Source: Pseudomonas antarctica (lineage in GTDB: Bacteria; Pseudomonadota; Gammaproteobacteria; Pseudomonadales; Pseudomonadaceae). From it: a DNA stretch of 64,000 nucleotides. The translations under genes were made by a program, and so were the position numbers. This document shows positions 1-9,000 of the stretch, piece by piece. Each line of letters starts with the position of its first letter. Position 1 is the stretch's first letter. The notes under the pieces were generated by a model. That model made no database searches, was not told the origin of the DNA, and saw only the letters and a program-made list of their open reading frames with translations. The DNA is taken from assembly GCF_900624995.1 (NCBI RefSeq), contig NZ_UYXQ01000023.1, forward strand, positions 1-64,000, given 5' to 3'.

Positions 1-68
1 CGGTTCTGGCCGATCGGGTGGGGGTGGCGCACTTGATTGAAACGCACAAGACCATGAACGTCGCGTAA
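1..68 (+). CDS. acsA: C-terminal end of probable acetyl-CoA synthetase (partial)
   Basis: An open frame entering from the left edge ends at TAA 66-68 and encodes about 21 residues ending HLIETHKTMNVA. The phrase 'LAD...V..LIE' resembles the end of acyl-adenylate synthetases of the AcsA type, and acsA lies directly upstream of aotJ in P. aeruginosa, so identity rests on a short tail plus synteny. A terminator-like hairpin follows at once. The rest of the gene is outside the window. Confidence 0.5.
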   Translation, partial: VLADRVGVAHLIETHKTMNVA

Positions 69-85
69 GGCGAGCTGCGTGGTAC

Positions 86-122
86 AAAGCCTCATTCGGC
101 GTGAGCCGGGTGGGGCTTTTTT
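86..122 (+). terminator. Rho-independent terminator after the left-edge gene
   Basis: AAAGCC...GGCTTT hairpin with a 15-bp stem containing GU pairs, a GTGA loop and a trailing T run. It sits 18 bp after the stop codon of the partial gene at 1-68. Confidence 0.8.
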
Positions 123-152
123 GTGGGTTCTGAAAACCGATGCAAATCACCT

Positions 153-239
153 GTGGGAGCGGGCTTGCTCGCGAATGCGGTGGGTCAGCTATCCATCTGC
201 TAACTGATACACCGCATTCGCGAGCAAGCCCGCTCCCAC
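153..239. repeat. REPIN (paired inverted REP sequences)
   Basis: A GTGGGAGCGGGCTTGCTCGC arm continues to GAATGCGGTG and is matched by its exact inverted complement ending in GCTCCCAC, around a short variable loop. This is the standard Pseudomonas REPIN architecture. A close copy lies at 12667-12754. Confidence 0.9.
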
Positions 240-590
240 ATTTTGACGGTATTTCAAGCTGGCTGAAGTGGTGGTCTGACAGATCCGCATAACCCATAAG
301 CCAATAAATATCGACTTGCTGCGTAGGACATTTCTGAATGTTACCGGGCGCCCTAAATGTGTAACCCCACGCCCAAACCTGAGGCAAAGTGCTACGTTCG
401 TGCCCCGAAAAGCCCCGTTTTAGACACCCTCAGAAATAAGATTAAACGCCAGACTTGCCGTGCTAGAAGGGTTTGCGAATAATAGGCCCGCAATTTGCAG
501 CATCAACAGGTTTAATGTCTTTTGTCCTTGCATAAAAAGCAAAGGCTGTCAATGTGCTGGAACCGCTTTCTCAGTGCTTCTGTAAATTGT

Positions 591-611
591 TGTCGCATTG
601 AGGAAATATCG
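591..611 (+). promoter_or_regulatory. ArgR-type half-site upstream of aotJ
   Basis: TGTCGC, eight bases, then AA and five bases: an exact match to the TGTCGC-N8-AA-N5 half-site described for P. aeruginosa ArgR. It lies about 155 bp before the aotJ start, in the 240-763 intergenic region, which otherwise holds no gene I can support. A second half-site is not clear. Inference: arginine-responsive control of the aot operon. Confidence 0.5.
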
Positions 612-763
612 ACTTCCGGCCTGTCGTTAGAATGCCGATCACTCGCTCGTCGTCTCGAGTATTAATTCGGGGCAGGACGCAGCACCGCTATTCGGTTTCA
701 CTGAAGTCGCATCGTGGGCCACGGCTCATACTGCTTTTTGCCCTATACCGATGGAGTCCCAAG

Positions 764-1549
764 ATGAAGAAACTTGTGCTGTTGGGCGCCCTGGCGCTGT
801 CCGTGCTGTCCATGCAGGCTTTCGCTGATGAGAAGCCCCTGAAGATTGGCATCGAAGCGGCTTACCCGCCGTTTGCCTCGAAGGCGCCGGATGGCAGCAT
901 CGTCGGTTTTGACTACGACATCGGCAACGCCCTGTGCGCAGAGATGAAGGTCAAGTGCACCTGGGTCGAGCAAGAGTTCGACGGCCTGATCCCTGCGCTC
1001 AAAGTGCGCAAGATCGACGCGATCCTGTCGTCGATGTCGATCACTGAAGACCGCAAAAAATCCGTGGACTTCACCACCCGTTACTACCTGACCCCTGCGC
1101 GTCTGGTGATGAAGGAAGGCACCACGCTCAGCGCCAGCCTGGATGAATTGAAAGGCAAGAAGATCGGCGTGCAGCGCGGTTCGATCCATGACCGTTTCGC
1201 CAAGGAAGTCCTGGCGCCTAAGGGCGCCACCGTTGTTCCTTACAGCTCGCAGAACGAAATCTACCTGGACGTGGAAGCCGGTCGCCTTGATGGCACCGTG
1301 GCTGACGCTACCCTGCTGCAAGACGGCTTCTTGAAAACCCCAGCCGGCAAAGGCTATGCGTTTATCGGCCCAGCCTTTACCGACCCTAAATACTTCGGTG
1401 ACGGCATCGGTATCGCTGTGCGTAAAGGCGACAAGGCCAATTTGGACAAGATCAACGCTGCTATTGCCGCGATCCGTGCCAACGGCGAATACAAGAAGAT
1501 CCAAGACAAATACTTCGACTTTGATATTTACGGCGCTGACCCTAAGTAA
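764..1549 (+). CDS. aotJ: Arginine/ornithine-binding periplasmic protein AotJ
   Basis: Type-3 extracellular solute-binding protein of 261 residues that captures arginine/ornithine in the periplasm for the AotQMP transporter. Start ATG 764 was chosen because a signal peptide follows at once (MKK, hydrophobic core, cleavage near AFA|DEK at residue 21) and GGAG lies 8 bp upstream; an in-frame extension to 632 would bury the signal peptide. '[11 protein letters not shown]' is the usual SBP-3 signature. First gene of aotJQMOP-argR, in the P. aeruginosa order. A hairpin after it probably makes the binding protein more abundant than the permeases. Confidence 0.92.
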   Translation: MKKLVLLGALALSVLSMQAFADEKPLKIGIEAAYPPFASKAPDGSIVGFDYDIGNALCAEMKVKCTWVEQEFDGLIPALKVRKIDAILSSMSITEDRKKSVDFTTRYYLTPARLVMKEGTTLSASLDELKGKKIGVQRGSIHDRFAKEVLAPKGATVVPYSSQNEIYLDVEAGRLDGTVADATLLQDGFLKTPAGKGYAFIGPAFTDPKYFGDGIGIAVRKGDKANLDKINAAIAAIRANGEYKKIQDKYFDFDIYGADPK

Positions 1550-1571
1550 CTCGTCCTAGCTGTCTGTCCAG

Positions 1572-1614
1572 AATGGCGCAAGCAACAGAATTCCTGCGGT
1601 TTGCGCCATTTTTT
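1572..1614 (+). terminator. Intercistronic hairpin/partial terminator between aotJ and aotQ
   Basis: AATGGCGCAA pairs with TTGCGCCATT around a roughly 19-nt loop and is followed by a T run. It lies between the binding-protein gene and the first permease gene, a common way to give more binding protein than membrane components. Inference from position: partial read-through must feed aotQ. Confidence 0.7.
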
Positions 1615-1640
1615 CATCCCCCTTTTCGAGGACCTGAATC

Positions 1641-2330
1641 ATGTTAAAAGGCTACGGGGCCGTCATCCTCGATGGCGCATGGTTGACGCTTCAGCTCGCC
1701 TTGTCGTCCATGGCCTTGGCCATTGTTCTGGGTCTGATCGGGGTCGCGTTACGCCTGTCGCCGGTGCGCTGGTTGGCCTGGCTGGGTGACTTGTACTCCA
1801 CGGTGATCCGCGGGATCCCCGACCTGGTGCTGATCCTGCTGATTTTCTACGGCGGTCAGGACTTGCTCAACCGCGTCGCGCCGCTGCTCGGCTACGACGA
1901 CTATATCGACTTGAACCCCTTGGCCGCCGGTATCGGCACCCTGGGTTTCATCTTTGGCGCCTACCTCTCGGAAACCTTCCGTGGCGCCTTCATGGCCATT
2001 CCCAAGGGCCAGGCCGAGGCCGGCCTTGCGTATGGCATGAGCAGTTTTCAGGTGTTCTTCCGGGTGATGGTGCCGCAGATGATTCGGCTGGCGATCCCTG
2101 GGTTTACCAACAACTGGCTGGTACTGACCAAGGCCACGGCGCTGATTTCGGTGGTGGGCCTGCAAGACATGATGTTTAAGGCCAAGCAGGCGGCAGATGC
2201 CACCCGCGAGCCTTTTACCTTCTTCCTCGCAGTGGCGGCGATGTACCTGGTGATCACCAGCGTGTCGTTGTTGGCCCTGCGCTATCTTGAGAAGCGCTAC
2301 TCGGTAGGCGTAAGGGCGGCTGATCTATGA
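1641..2330 (+). CDS. aotQ: Arginine/ornithine ABC transporter permease AotQ
   Basis: HisQ-type inner-membrane permease of 229 residues with about five hydrophobic segments. The EAA loop ('EAGLAYGMSSFQVFFRVMVP', about residue 130-149) is the contact site for the AotP ATPase. Start ATG is preceded by GAGGACC. The stop overlaps the start of aotM by four bases (ATGA), indicating translational coupling and a QM permease heterodimer. Family and gene order agree with the P. aeruginosa aot operon; substrate specificity is inherited from that match. Confidence 0.92.
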   Translation: MLKGYGAVILDGAWLTLQLALSSMALAIVLGLIGVALRLSPVRWLAWLGDLYSTVIRGIPDLVLILLIFYGGQDLLNRVAPLLGYDDYIDLNPLAAGIGTLGFIFGAYLSETFRGAFMAIPKGQAEAGLAYGMSSFQVFFRVMVPQMIRLAIPGFTNNWLVLTKATALISVVGLQDMMFKAKQAADATREPFTFFLAVAAMYLVITSVSLLALRYLEKRYSVGVRAADL

Positions 2331-3025
2331 TCTTCGACTACAACGTCATCTGGGACGCCATGCCGCTGTACCTTGGCGGCTTGGCAACCACCCTGAAATT
2401 GCTCGCCATCTCGCTGTTCTTCGGCCTGCTCGCCGCCTTGCCCCTGGGCTTGATGCGGGTGTCCAAGCAGCCGGTGGTCAATGGCGTGGCCTGGCTCTAC
2501 ACCTACGTGATTCGCGGCACGCCGATGCTGGTGCAGCTGTTTTTGATCTACTACGGCCTGGCGCAATTTGAAGCCGTACGCGAAAGCTTCGTGTGGCCGC
2601 TGCTGTCCAGCGCCACGTTCTGCGCGTGCCTGGCCTTTGCGATCAACACCAGCGCCTACACCGCCGAGATCATTGCCGGTAGCCTCAAGGCCACGCCAAA
2701 CGGTGAGATCGAAGCGGCCAAGGCCATGGGCATGTCGCGTTACAAGCTGTACCGCCGCATCCTGTTGCCGTCGGCCCTGCGCCGCGCGTTGCCGCAGTAC
2801 AGCAACGAAGTGATCATGATGTTGCAGACCACCAGTCTGGCGTCCATCGTCACCTTGATCGACATTACCGGTGCCGCGCGCACGGTGAATGCTCAGTTCT
2901 ACCTGCCGTTCGAAGCCTATATCACCGCCGGTGTGTTCTACCTGTGCCTGACCTTTATCCTGGTACGCCTGTTCAAGTTGGCCGAGCGCCGCTGGCTGAG
3001 CTACCTGGCGCCACGGAAGCACTGA
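2327..3025 (+). CDS. aotM: Arginine/ornithine ABC transporter permease AotM
   Basis: HisM-type permease of 232 residues that forms the membrane channel with AotQ. It has the conserved EAA motif ('EAAKAMGMSRYKLYRRILLP', about residue 129-148) and several transmembrane helices. It overlaps aotQ by ATGA and is separated from aotO by one base, so aotQMO are tightly coupled. Nothing unusual in length or motifs. Confidence 0.92.
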   Translation: MIFDYNVIWDAMPLYLGGLATTLKLLAISLFFGLLAALPLGLMRVSKQPVVNGVAWLYTYVIRGTPMLVQLFLIYYGLAQFEAVRESFVWPLLSSATFCACLAFAINTSAYTAEIIAGSLKATPNGEIEAAKAMGMSRYKLYRRILLPSALRRALPQYSNEVIMMLQTTSLASIVTLIDITGAARTVNAQFYLPFEAYITAGVFYLCLTFILVRLFKLAERRWLSYLAPRKH

Positions 3026-3026
3026 T

Positions 3027-4139
3027 ATGGAACGTATCGATCACCGTTTGCCCTGGGGGCACCTGGGCAGCGAGCGCCAACTGAGCGTGTTTCGTTTCGG
3101 CAGCGGCGAGCGCAAGGCCTACATCCAGGCCAGCCTGCACGCTGATGAATTACCCGGCATGCGCGCGGCCTGGGAGCTGAAAAAGCGTCTCACCGAACTG
3201 GAACAGCAAGGTGCGCTCAATGGCGTGATCGAGTTGGTGCCGGTGGCTAACCCGATGGGCCTTGGCCAACTGCTGCAAGGCAGTCACCAAGGCCGTTTCG
3301 AAGTTGGCAGCGGCAAGAATTTCAACCGCGATTTCGTCGAGTTGAGCGCGCCGGTTGCCGCGCTGCTCCAAGGCAAGCTGGGCGATGACCCGCACGCCAA
3401 TGTGCGCATGATCCGCCAGGCCATGAGCGATGCGCTCAATGCATTGCCCGAGCCAAGCAGCCAGTTGCAAGGCATGCAGCGGGTTCTACTGAGCCACGCC
3501 TGCAGCGCAGATATCGTCCTCGACCTGCATTGCGACGCCGAAGCGGCGCTGCACATGTACGCACTGCCCCAGCACTGGCCGCAGTGGCGTTCGCTGTCGG
3601 CGCATTTGAACGTGAAAGTCGGCCTGCTGGCGGAAGACTCCGGCGGCAGCTCGTTTGACGAGGCCTGTTCGCTGCCGTGGTTGCGCCTGTCCCGGGCGTT
3701 CCCTGAGGCGCAGATTCCGTTGGCGTGCCTGGCGACGACCCTGGAACTGGGTGGCCAGGCCGACACCGGCCGCGATGAGGCGATCTTCCACGCCGAAGGC
3801 ATCCTCGCGTTCCTGGCCGAGCAAGGGTTGATCACAGGCGAATGGCCCGCGCCGCCGTACGAACCCTGCGAAGGCTTGCCCTTCGAAGGCACTGAATTGT
3901 TGTTCGCCCCCCATGCCGGCGTGATCAGTTACCTGCGTAAAGCCGGAGACTGGGTGCAGACCGGCGAGCCGATTTTTGAAGTGATTGACCCTCTGGAAGA
4001 CCGCGTAAGTATCATCTGCGCGGGCACCTCGGGGGTGTTGTTTGCCGTTGAACGGCTACGTTATGCCCAAGCGGGTTTCTGGCTGGCCAAGGTGGCGGGG
4101 CGCGAAGCGCTGCGTCACGGGCGCTTGCTCAACGACTGA
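3027..4139 (+). CDS. aotO: AotO, succinylglutamate desuccinylase/aspartoacylase family protein
   Basis: A 370-residue zinc-hydrolase-fold protein related to AstE/aspartoacylase. Visible features are the zinc ligands H38 and E41 ('ASLHADELPG'), 'NFNRDF', a second ligand region 'LDLHCDAE' near residue 168, and a C-terminal biotinyl/lipoyl-like hairpin ('HAGVISYLRKAGDWVQTGEPIFEV'-type, residues about 295-320). It sits inside the aot transport operon as in P. aeruginosa, where AotO is not needed for uptake; its true substrate is unknown. A deacylase acting on imported N-acyl amino acids would fit, but this is inference. Confidence 0.85.
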   Translation: MERIDHRLPWGHLGSERQLSVFRFGSGERKAYIQASLHADELPGMRAAWELKKRLTELEQQGALNGVIELVPVANPMGLGQLLQGSHQGRFEVGSGKNFNRDFVELSAPVAALLQGKLGDDPHANVRMIRQAMSDALNALPEPSSQLQGMQRVLLSHACSADIVLDLHCDAEAALHMYALPQHWPQWRSLSAHLNVKVGLLAEDSGGSSFDEACSLPWLRLSRAFPEAQIPLACLATTLELGGQADTGRDEAIFHAEGILAFLAEQGLITGEWPAPPYEPCEGLPFEGTELLFAPHAGVISYLRKAGDWVQTGEPIFEVIDPLEDRVSIICAGTSGVLFAVERLRYAQAGFWLAKVAGREALRHGRLLND

Positions 4140-4166
4140 CCACCTGTTTTTGTGAGAACCGACCGC

Positions 4167-4931
4167 ATGTACAAACTTGAAGTCCAAGACCTGCATAAAC
4201 GCTATGGCAGTCATGAAGTGCTCAAAGGTGTGTCCCTGGCCGCCGCGGCCGGTGATGTGATCAGCATCATCGGTTCCAGTGGTTCGGGCAAAAGTACCTT
4301 TTTGCGCTGCATCAACCTGCTCGAGCAACCCCACGCCGGCAAGATTCTGCTCAATAACGAAGAGCTGAAACTGGTGGCCAATAAGGACGGCGCCATGAAG
4401 GCCGCCGACCCCAAGCAACTGCAACGCATGCGTTCGCGCCTGTCGATGGTGTTCCAGCATTTCAACCTGTGGTCGCACATGACCGCGCTGGAAAACGTGA
4501 TGGAAGCGCCGGTGCACGTGCTGGGTATGTCGAAAAAAGACGCGCGTGAAAAAGCCGAGCACTATTTGGCCAAAGTCGGCGTGGGCCATCGCAAGGATGC
4601 GTTCCCGGGCCACATGTCCGGCGGTGAGCAGCAGCGCGTGGCGATTGCCCGCGCCCTGGCGATGGAGCCTGAGGTGATGCTGTTCGACGAACCGACCTCG
4701 GCGCTCGACCCGGAGCTGGTTGGCGAAGTGCTCAAAGTGATGCAGGACCTGGCCCAGGAAGGCCGCACCATGGTGGTGGTCACCCACGAAATGGGCTTCG
4801 CCCGTGAAGTGTCCAACCAACTGGTGTTTTTGCACAAGGGCATCGTTGAAGAGCGCGGCAACCCGCGTGAAGTGCTGGTGAACCCGCAGTCCGAACGGTT
4901 GCAGCAGTTCCTGTCCGGCAGTTTGAAATAA
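4167..4931 (+). CDS. aotP: Arginine/ornithine ABC transporter ATPase AotP
   Basis: HisP-type ATPase of 254 residues that energises AotQM. It has Walker A 'GSSGSGKST' (residues 36-44), signature 'SGGEQQRVAIARA', Walker B 'VMLFDEPTSALDP' and a switch histidine in 'VVTHEMGFA'. ATG 4167 is preferred over an in-frame GTG at 4152 because the conserved family N-terminus begins MYKLEVQDLHK. It follows aotO by 27 bp. Confidence 0.93.
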   Translation: MYKLEVQDLHKRYGSHEVLKGVSLAAAAGDVISIIGSSGSGKSTFLRCINLLEQPHAGKILLNNEELKLVANKDGAMKAADPKQLQRMRSRLSMVFQHFNLWSHMTALENVMEAPVHVLGMSKKDAREKAEHYLAKVGVGHRKDAFPGHMSGGEQQRVAIARALAMEPEVMLFDEPTSALDPELVGEVLKVMQDLAQEGRTMVVVTHEMGFAREVSNQLVFLHKGIVEERGNPREVLVNPQSERLQQFLSGSLK

Positions 4932-4937
4932 GTACCT

Positions 4938-4963
4938 GTGGGAGGGCGCAAGCCCCCTCCCAC
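4938..4963. repeat. Single REP-type hairpin between aotP and argR
   Basis: GTGGGAGGG...CCCTCCCAC inverted repeat with a short loop, a lone REP-like stem. It lies 6 bp after the aotP stop and could act as an RNA stabiliser or weak terminator before argR. No T run is present. Confidence 0.7.
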
Positions 4964-5055
4964 ATTGGATCTTCATCGTTTTGAGATTTGTGTTGGTTTA
5001 CGGGCTAGCATTGGCCCTTGTCTTCATTACTGTTACTCGCTTCGGATAGCCCTCC

Positions 5056-6036
5056 ATGACCGCCCACAAAATTGGTTTCCTGATTTGGCCCAGCACAAAA
5101 GCACTGACGCTTGCGCTGGCTGAGGAGGCCTTGCGCGTTGCTCAGCGGGTGCATCCGGACGTGGTCTACGAGTTGTCGTTCCTGCTTGCCGAGCCTGCCA
5201 CCGACGGCGCTTGGCAATTGCCGGGCGAACCATGGGCCGGCAAGCTCGAAGGTTTCCAGAAACTGTTTCTGCTGGCGGATGAACCGCCCACGGTGATCGC
5301 CTCCCAGCTGAGCACCGCGCTCAAGCAGTTGGTGCGCGCAGGGTGTGTGATCGGCGGTTTGTCGGCCGGTGTGTACCCGCTGGCTCAATTGGGCTTGCTC
5401 GACGGCTATCGCGCCGCCGTGCACTGGCGCTGGCAGGACGATTTTGCCGAGCGTTTCCCCAAGGTGATCGCCACCAGCCATCTGTTTGACTGGGACCGTG
5501 ATCGTCTGACCGCTTGCGGTGGCATGTCGGTACTCGACCTGTTGCTGGCGGTATTGGCGCGCGATCACGGCGCCGAACTGGCGGGTGCCGTCTCCGAAGA
5601 GCTGGTAGTGGAGCGCATCCGCGAAGGTGGCGAGCGCCAGCGTATTCCACTGCAAAACCGCCTGGGTTCCAGCCATCCCAAGCTGACCCAGGCGGTTTTG
5701 TTGATGGAAGCCAACATCGAAGAGCCGCTGACCACCGACGAAATCGCCCAGCACGTGTGCGTGTCACGACGACAGCTTGAACGAATATTCAAGCAATACC
5801 TCAATCGCGTCCCCAGCCAGTATTACCTTGAGCTACGCCTGAACAAGGCCCGCCAGATGCTCATGCAAACCAGCAAGTCGATCATCCAGATCGGTTTATC
5901 GTGTGGGTTCTCCTCGGGGCCGCACTTCTCCAGCGCCTACCGCAACTTCTTTGGCGCGACCCCGCGTGAAGACCGCAACCAGCGGCGCAGCAGCAGCCCG
6001 TTTGAACTGTCCTCGGTGCCTTCCGAGCGCGGCTGA
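5056..6036 (+). CDS. argR: Arginine-responsive transcriptional regulator ArgR (AraC family)
   Basis: A 326-residue regulator of the Pseudomonas ArgR type, unrelated to E. coli ArgR. The N-terminal two thirds are a DJ-1/PfpI-like (GATase-1) sensor domain; the C-terminal 100 residues are an AraC double HTH ('EIAQHVCVSRRQLERIFKQ' and 'SIIQIGLSCGFSSGPHFSSAYRN'). In P. aeruginosa it activates aot and aru and represses anabolic genes. It is last in the aot operon, and half-sites it may bind are at 591 and at 11218 and 11269. It ends 6 bp from the convergent LRR gene, with no evident terminator between. Confidence 0.9.
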   Translation: MTAHKIGFLIWPSTKALTLALAEEALRVAQRVHPDVVYELSFLLAEPATDGAWQLPGEPWAGKLEGFQKLFLLADEPPTVIASQLSTALKQLVRAGCVIGGLSAGVYPLAQLGLLDGYRAAVHWRWQDDFAERFPKVIATSHLFDWDRDRLTACGGMSVLDLLLAVLARDHGAELAGAVSEELVVERIREGGERQRIPLQNRLGSSHPKLTQAVLLMEANIEEPLTTDEIAQHVCVSRRQLERIFKQYLNRVPSQYYLELRLNKARQMLMQTSKSIIQIGLSCGFSSGPHFSSAYRNFFGATPREDRNQRRSSSPFELSSVPSERG

Positions 6037-6042
6037 GCCTGT

Positions 6043-9000
6043 TTACTCTTCCCCCTCTTCTTCGGACGCAGTGTCGTCGAACGTTGGCAGGGGCTGTCGA
6101 GCTTCGGGTACGCCAAAGTCCACGGCCGTGCGGCGGTAATAATGGCGCAGCTTGGCTATTGTCCCCGGCGAGAAGCGGTTGCCGCTGAAATTGAAGCCGT
6201 CAGCCATGTCAGCGTCTAATTCAAACAGGTCGTCAGGAAGCTCGGTTATTCGGTTGTTGCTCACGTTCAGTACCTCGAGCCGTGGCAGGTTGAACACGCC
6301 GATGGGGAGCTCGGTAAGGCCGGCGTTTTCGATCATCAAGGTCTCTAACCTGGACATTTTGCTGACGTCGGGGGAAATTCCCAGATCGGTGTTGTGACTC
6401 AGGTCCAAGGATTCAAGCGTGTGCAGGTCGCTCAGTTCTGCGGCGCTTTTTTGCGTCAACCGGATAGTGCTTTGCGTCAGGTTGAGCGCTTTGAGTTTCG
6501 GTAGCTTGAAGACGCCGGCGGGAATGTCTTGCAACGTATACCGGTGGATAAACAGGCTTTCCAGGTTGGGAAAGTGCTCGAGAAACCCCTCGGGGATCGA
6601 TGTGGTGTCCGCGCCTATCAGTTCCAGCCTCGAAATAGGGTCGAAATCGACCCTCAGTACCGGCAAATCGCCGAGCAGCGGCACTGCTAATTTCAGTACG
6701 TGGAAGTTTTGCGTTGGCACCTGCCCCAAATCCAGGCTGGTTTCCCGTCGCCAGCCTTCCTCCAGCGATGCCTTGAATTGGTCACGAAGGTCTTGTTGGT
6801 GCGCGTGTGTCTCTTGGTCCATCGGCGCGCCCGTGAACGGGTGCTGTTCGGGTACGTTTACCGACCATTCTCCCAAGTCTGCTTGCAGGCTCTCGTAGTC
6901 TGTTTTTAAACGTACGAGTATTGCCATTGAGTCATCCAGGCCACCGGGTAGCCTGAAAATAAAGTTATTGGCCTTATCGAGGGTGTAGGTGGGATAGAAC
7001 TCCTGAACCAGCCGACGTTCAGCAGGATGAGCGTCGGCGCCAAAGTGTTCACCGGTTCTCTGGCAATAGCTTTTGATTTGCTCCAGCGTGGCGCGTGAGA
7101 GTGGGTTGCCTGACAAATCAAAGGCTCTGGCGGTTTCACCGGGCAGGTTGAAGAGGTCGGCCGGTAGCCTGCTCAAGTAGTTGTGGCTGAGGTCGGCACT
7201 CGTCAACTGAGGGCGATTGACCAAGCCTTCGGGAAAGAGCGAAATCTGGGTTCGGCTCAGGTTCAGTGTCTGCAAGTTGGCCATGCGTCTGAGGTCAGGG
7301 GAGAGCGACAGTTGAGCGTTGTTAGCGAGGTCCAGGTTTCGAAGCCCGGTCAACGTGGCAAGGCTTGCCCGGTTTTGAGCGGTCAGGTTCAGGTTGCAAT
7401 TGCGCATCGTCAGGCTGTTGAGATGGGCGAGTCCTATAACCTCTGGGGGGATGGTGTTGAGGGCAATATCGCTGATATCCAGCGTACGCAGGTTGGGGAA
7501 GTGAAGCAGAAAGTCGCCTGTGCCTCGGGTGGTGTGGTAGCCCGTCAGTTTCAGGTTGGAGATGTGAATGAAGCGCGTATTCAGTGTCGGGAGCTCGCCG
7601 TAGATGGAGTCGAGCTGCAATAGGCGGCCGTCTCTGAAGCCTGGGTCTACTGGGGTTTCATGACGCCAGGCGCGGATCAGTTGGTGCGTCCACATCCAGC
7701 GGCTGAGTTGCTGGTCTGCGAGGCTCGCGGGAGTGAGTGGTATTCGGGTGCCAAGAAGGGTTTGCGGGAGGTTGAGGCGCCAGGTCGACAGGTCGTTTTC
7801 GAACTGTAAAAACTCGTTCTTTATGGACTGAAGCGTGCGTAGGGGCGTGCCGGACTGCGTTCGCATGAAGTTGAGTACATTGCTCACTTGTGCCGGGTTC
7901 AGGCTTGGATAGAGGTCATGTAATAAATCAGCCTCCGGGCTGTTGCCGGGTGGGGCCGGCGCGGCGCCGTAGCCCTCCATGCCACCGGGCAGGCGCATCA
8001 GGTTCGGGTCGTAAAAAGGTTTGCGCACAGGATGTTCGGCCAGCAAGGTGCCAAGCGCTTCACGCGTCAGTGTGTGTTGACGCAAGGTTTGCCTCAGCAG
8101 CGGGCCTTGGCCGATATGAATGCCCAGTGCATCCCGCTCCGTGTCAGGCAGGGCCTGGAGGACGGCTGTGTAGAAGTCGGTTTCTCCAAGCAGCGTGCCC
8201 TTGTCGTCCTCGGGGATGTAATCGCCCTCGGCAGTGCGCACCAGGGTGCGTTTAATCGGTGCCTGGGGGCTGCCGATAGCATCTCGTACCTTGCCAGTAC
8301 GGCTGAATTCGGTGACGACCAGACGCACCTGCGGCGACCATCCCGGCAGGTTTTCCAGCGAATGCAAGGCGAGCCGATGGGTGTCGCTGCTTTCCATGGC
8401 GTGCCTGTACAGCCCTTCATGGGCCCGGCTGATTCGCACTTCATGGGCGGCCCAGCGTGCGCGGTCAATCACCGGTGTGGGCACGCTACCTTGATCAATG
8501 TCCAGCAGCTCTTGACCGGTGGCGCTGCGTAATACTTCTTCGGCAGCGCTGGTTGGCAGACCCGGGGTGGCGTCGATGATTTTTTGCAGGCGTGCATTAT
8601 CGGTTATTTCAGTTTTTCGATAGCGCGAGTCAAACATAGCGGCACGTTTGTCCTGGGCTTGGCGTGCCAAGCGTTTGCGCAATGTGGCGGTGCGCACGTG
8701 CATGGGGGGGAGGGGGCCACCGAGTTCTTCTTCGAGCAAGGTTTTGCGCTCTGACTCATCCAGGGTTTCCAGCAGGGTTTTCAGCAGGTCGCCATTACTC
8801 ATCTGGGCTTCGTGTATTTGCGCCACGGCGGCGTTTTCATGGCCTCCATGCTCCCAGACCGTCTCCCCCTTTGCGTTGAGAAACCGCAAGGTCTTGGACG
8901 CGGGCCATAGCCCGGTCTGGCTCAGCAGCCACAGTTGGGTCTGGGGGTCGGCTTTTTGATAAACCAGGGGGGCATCACTGTTCATCTGGTCGATGAAGGC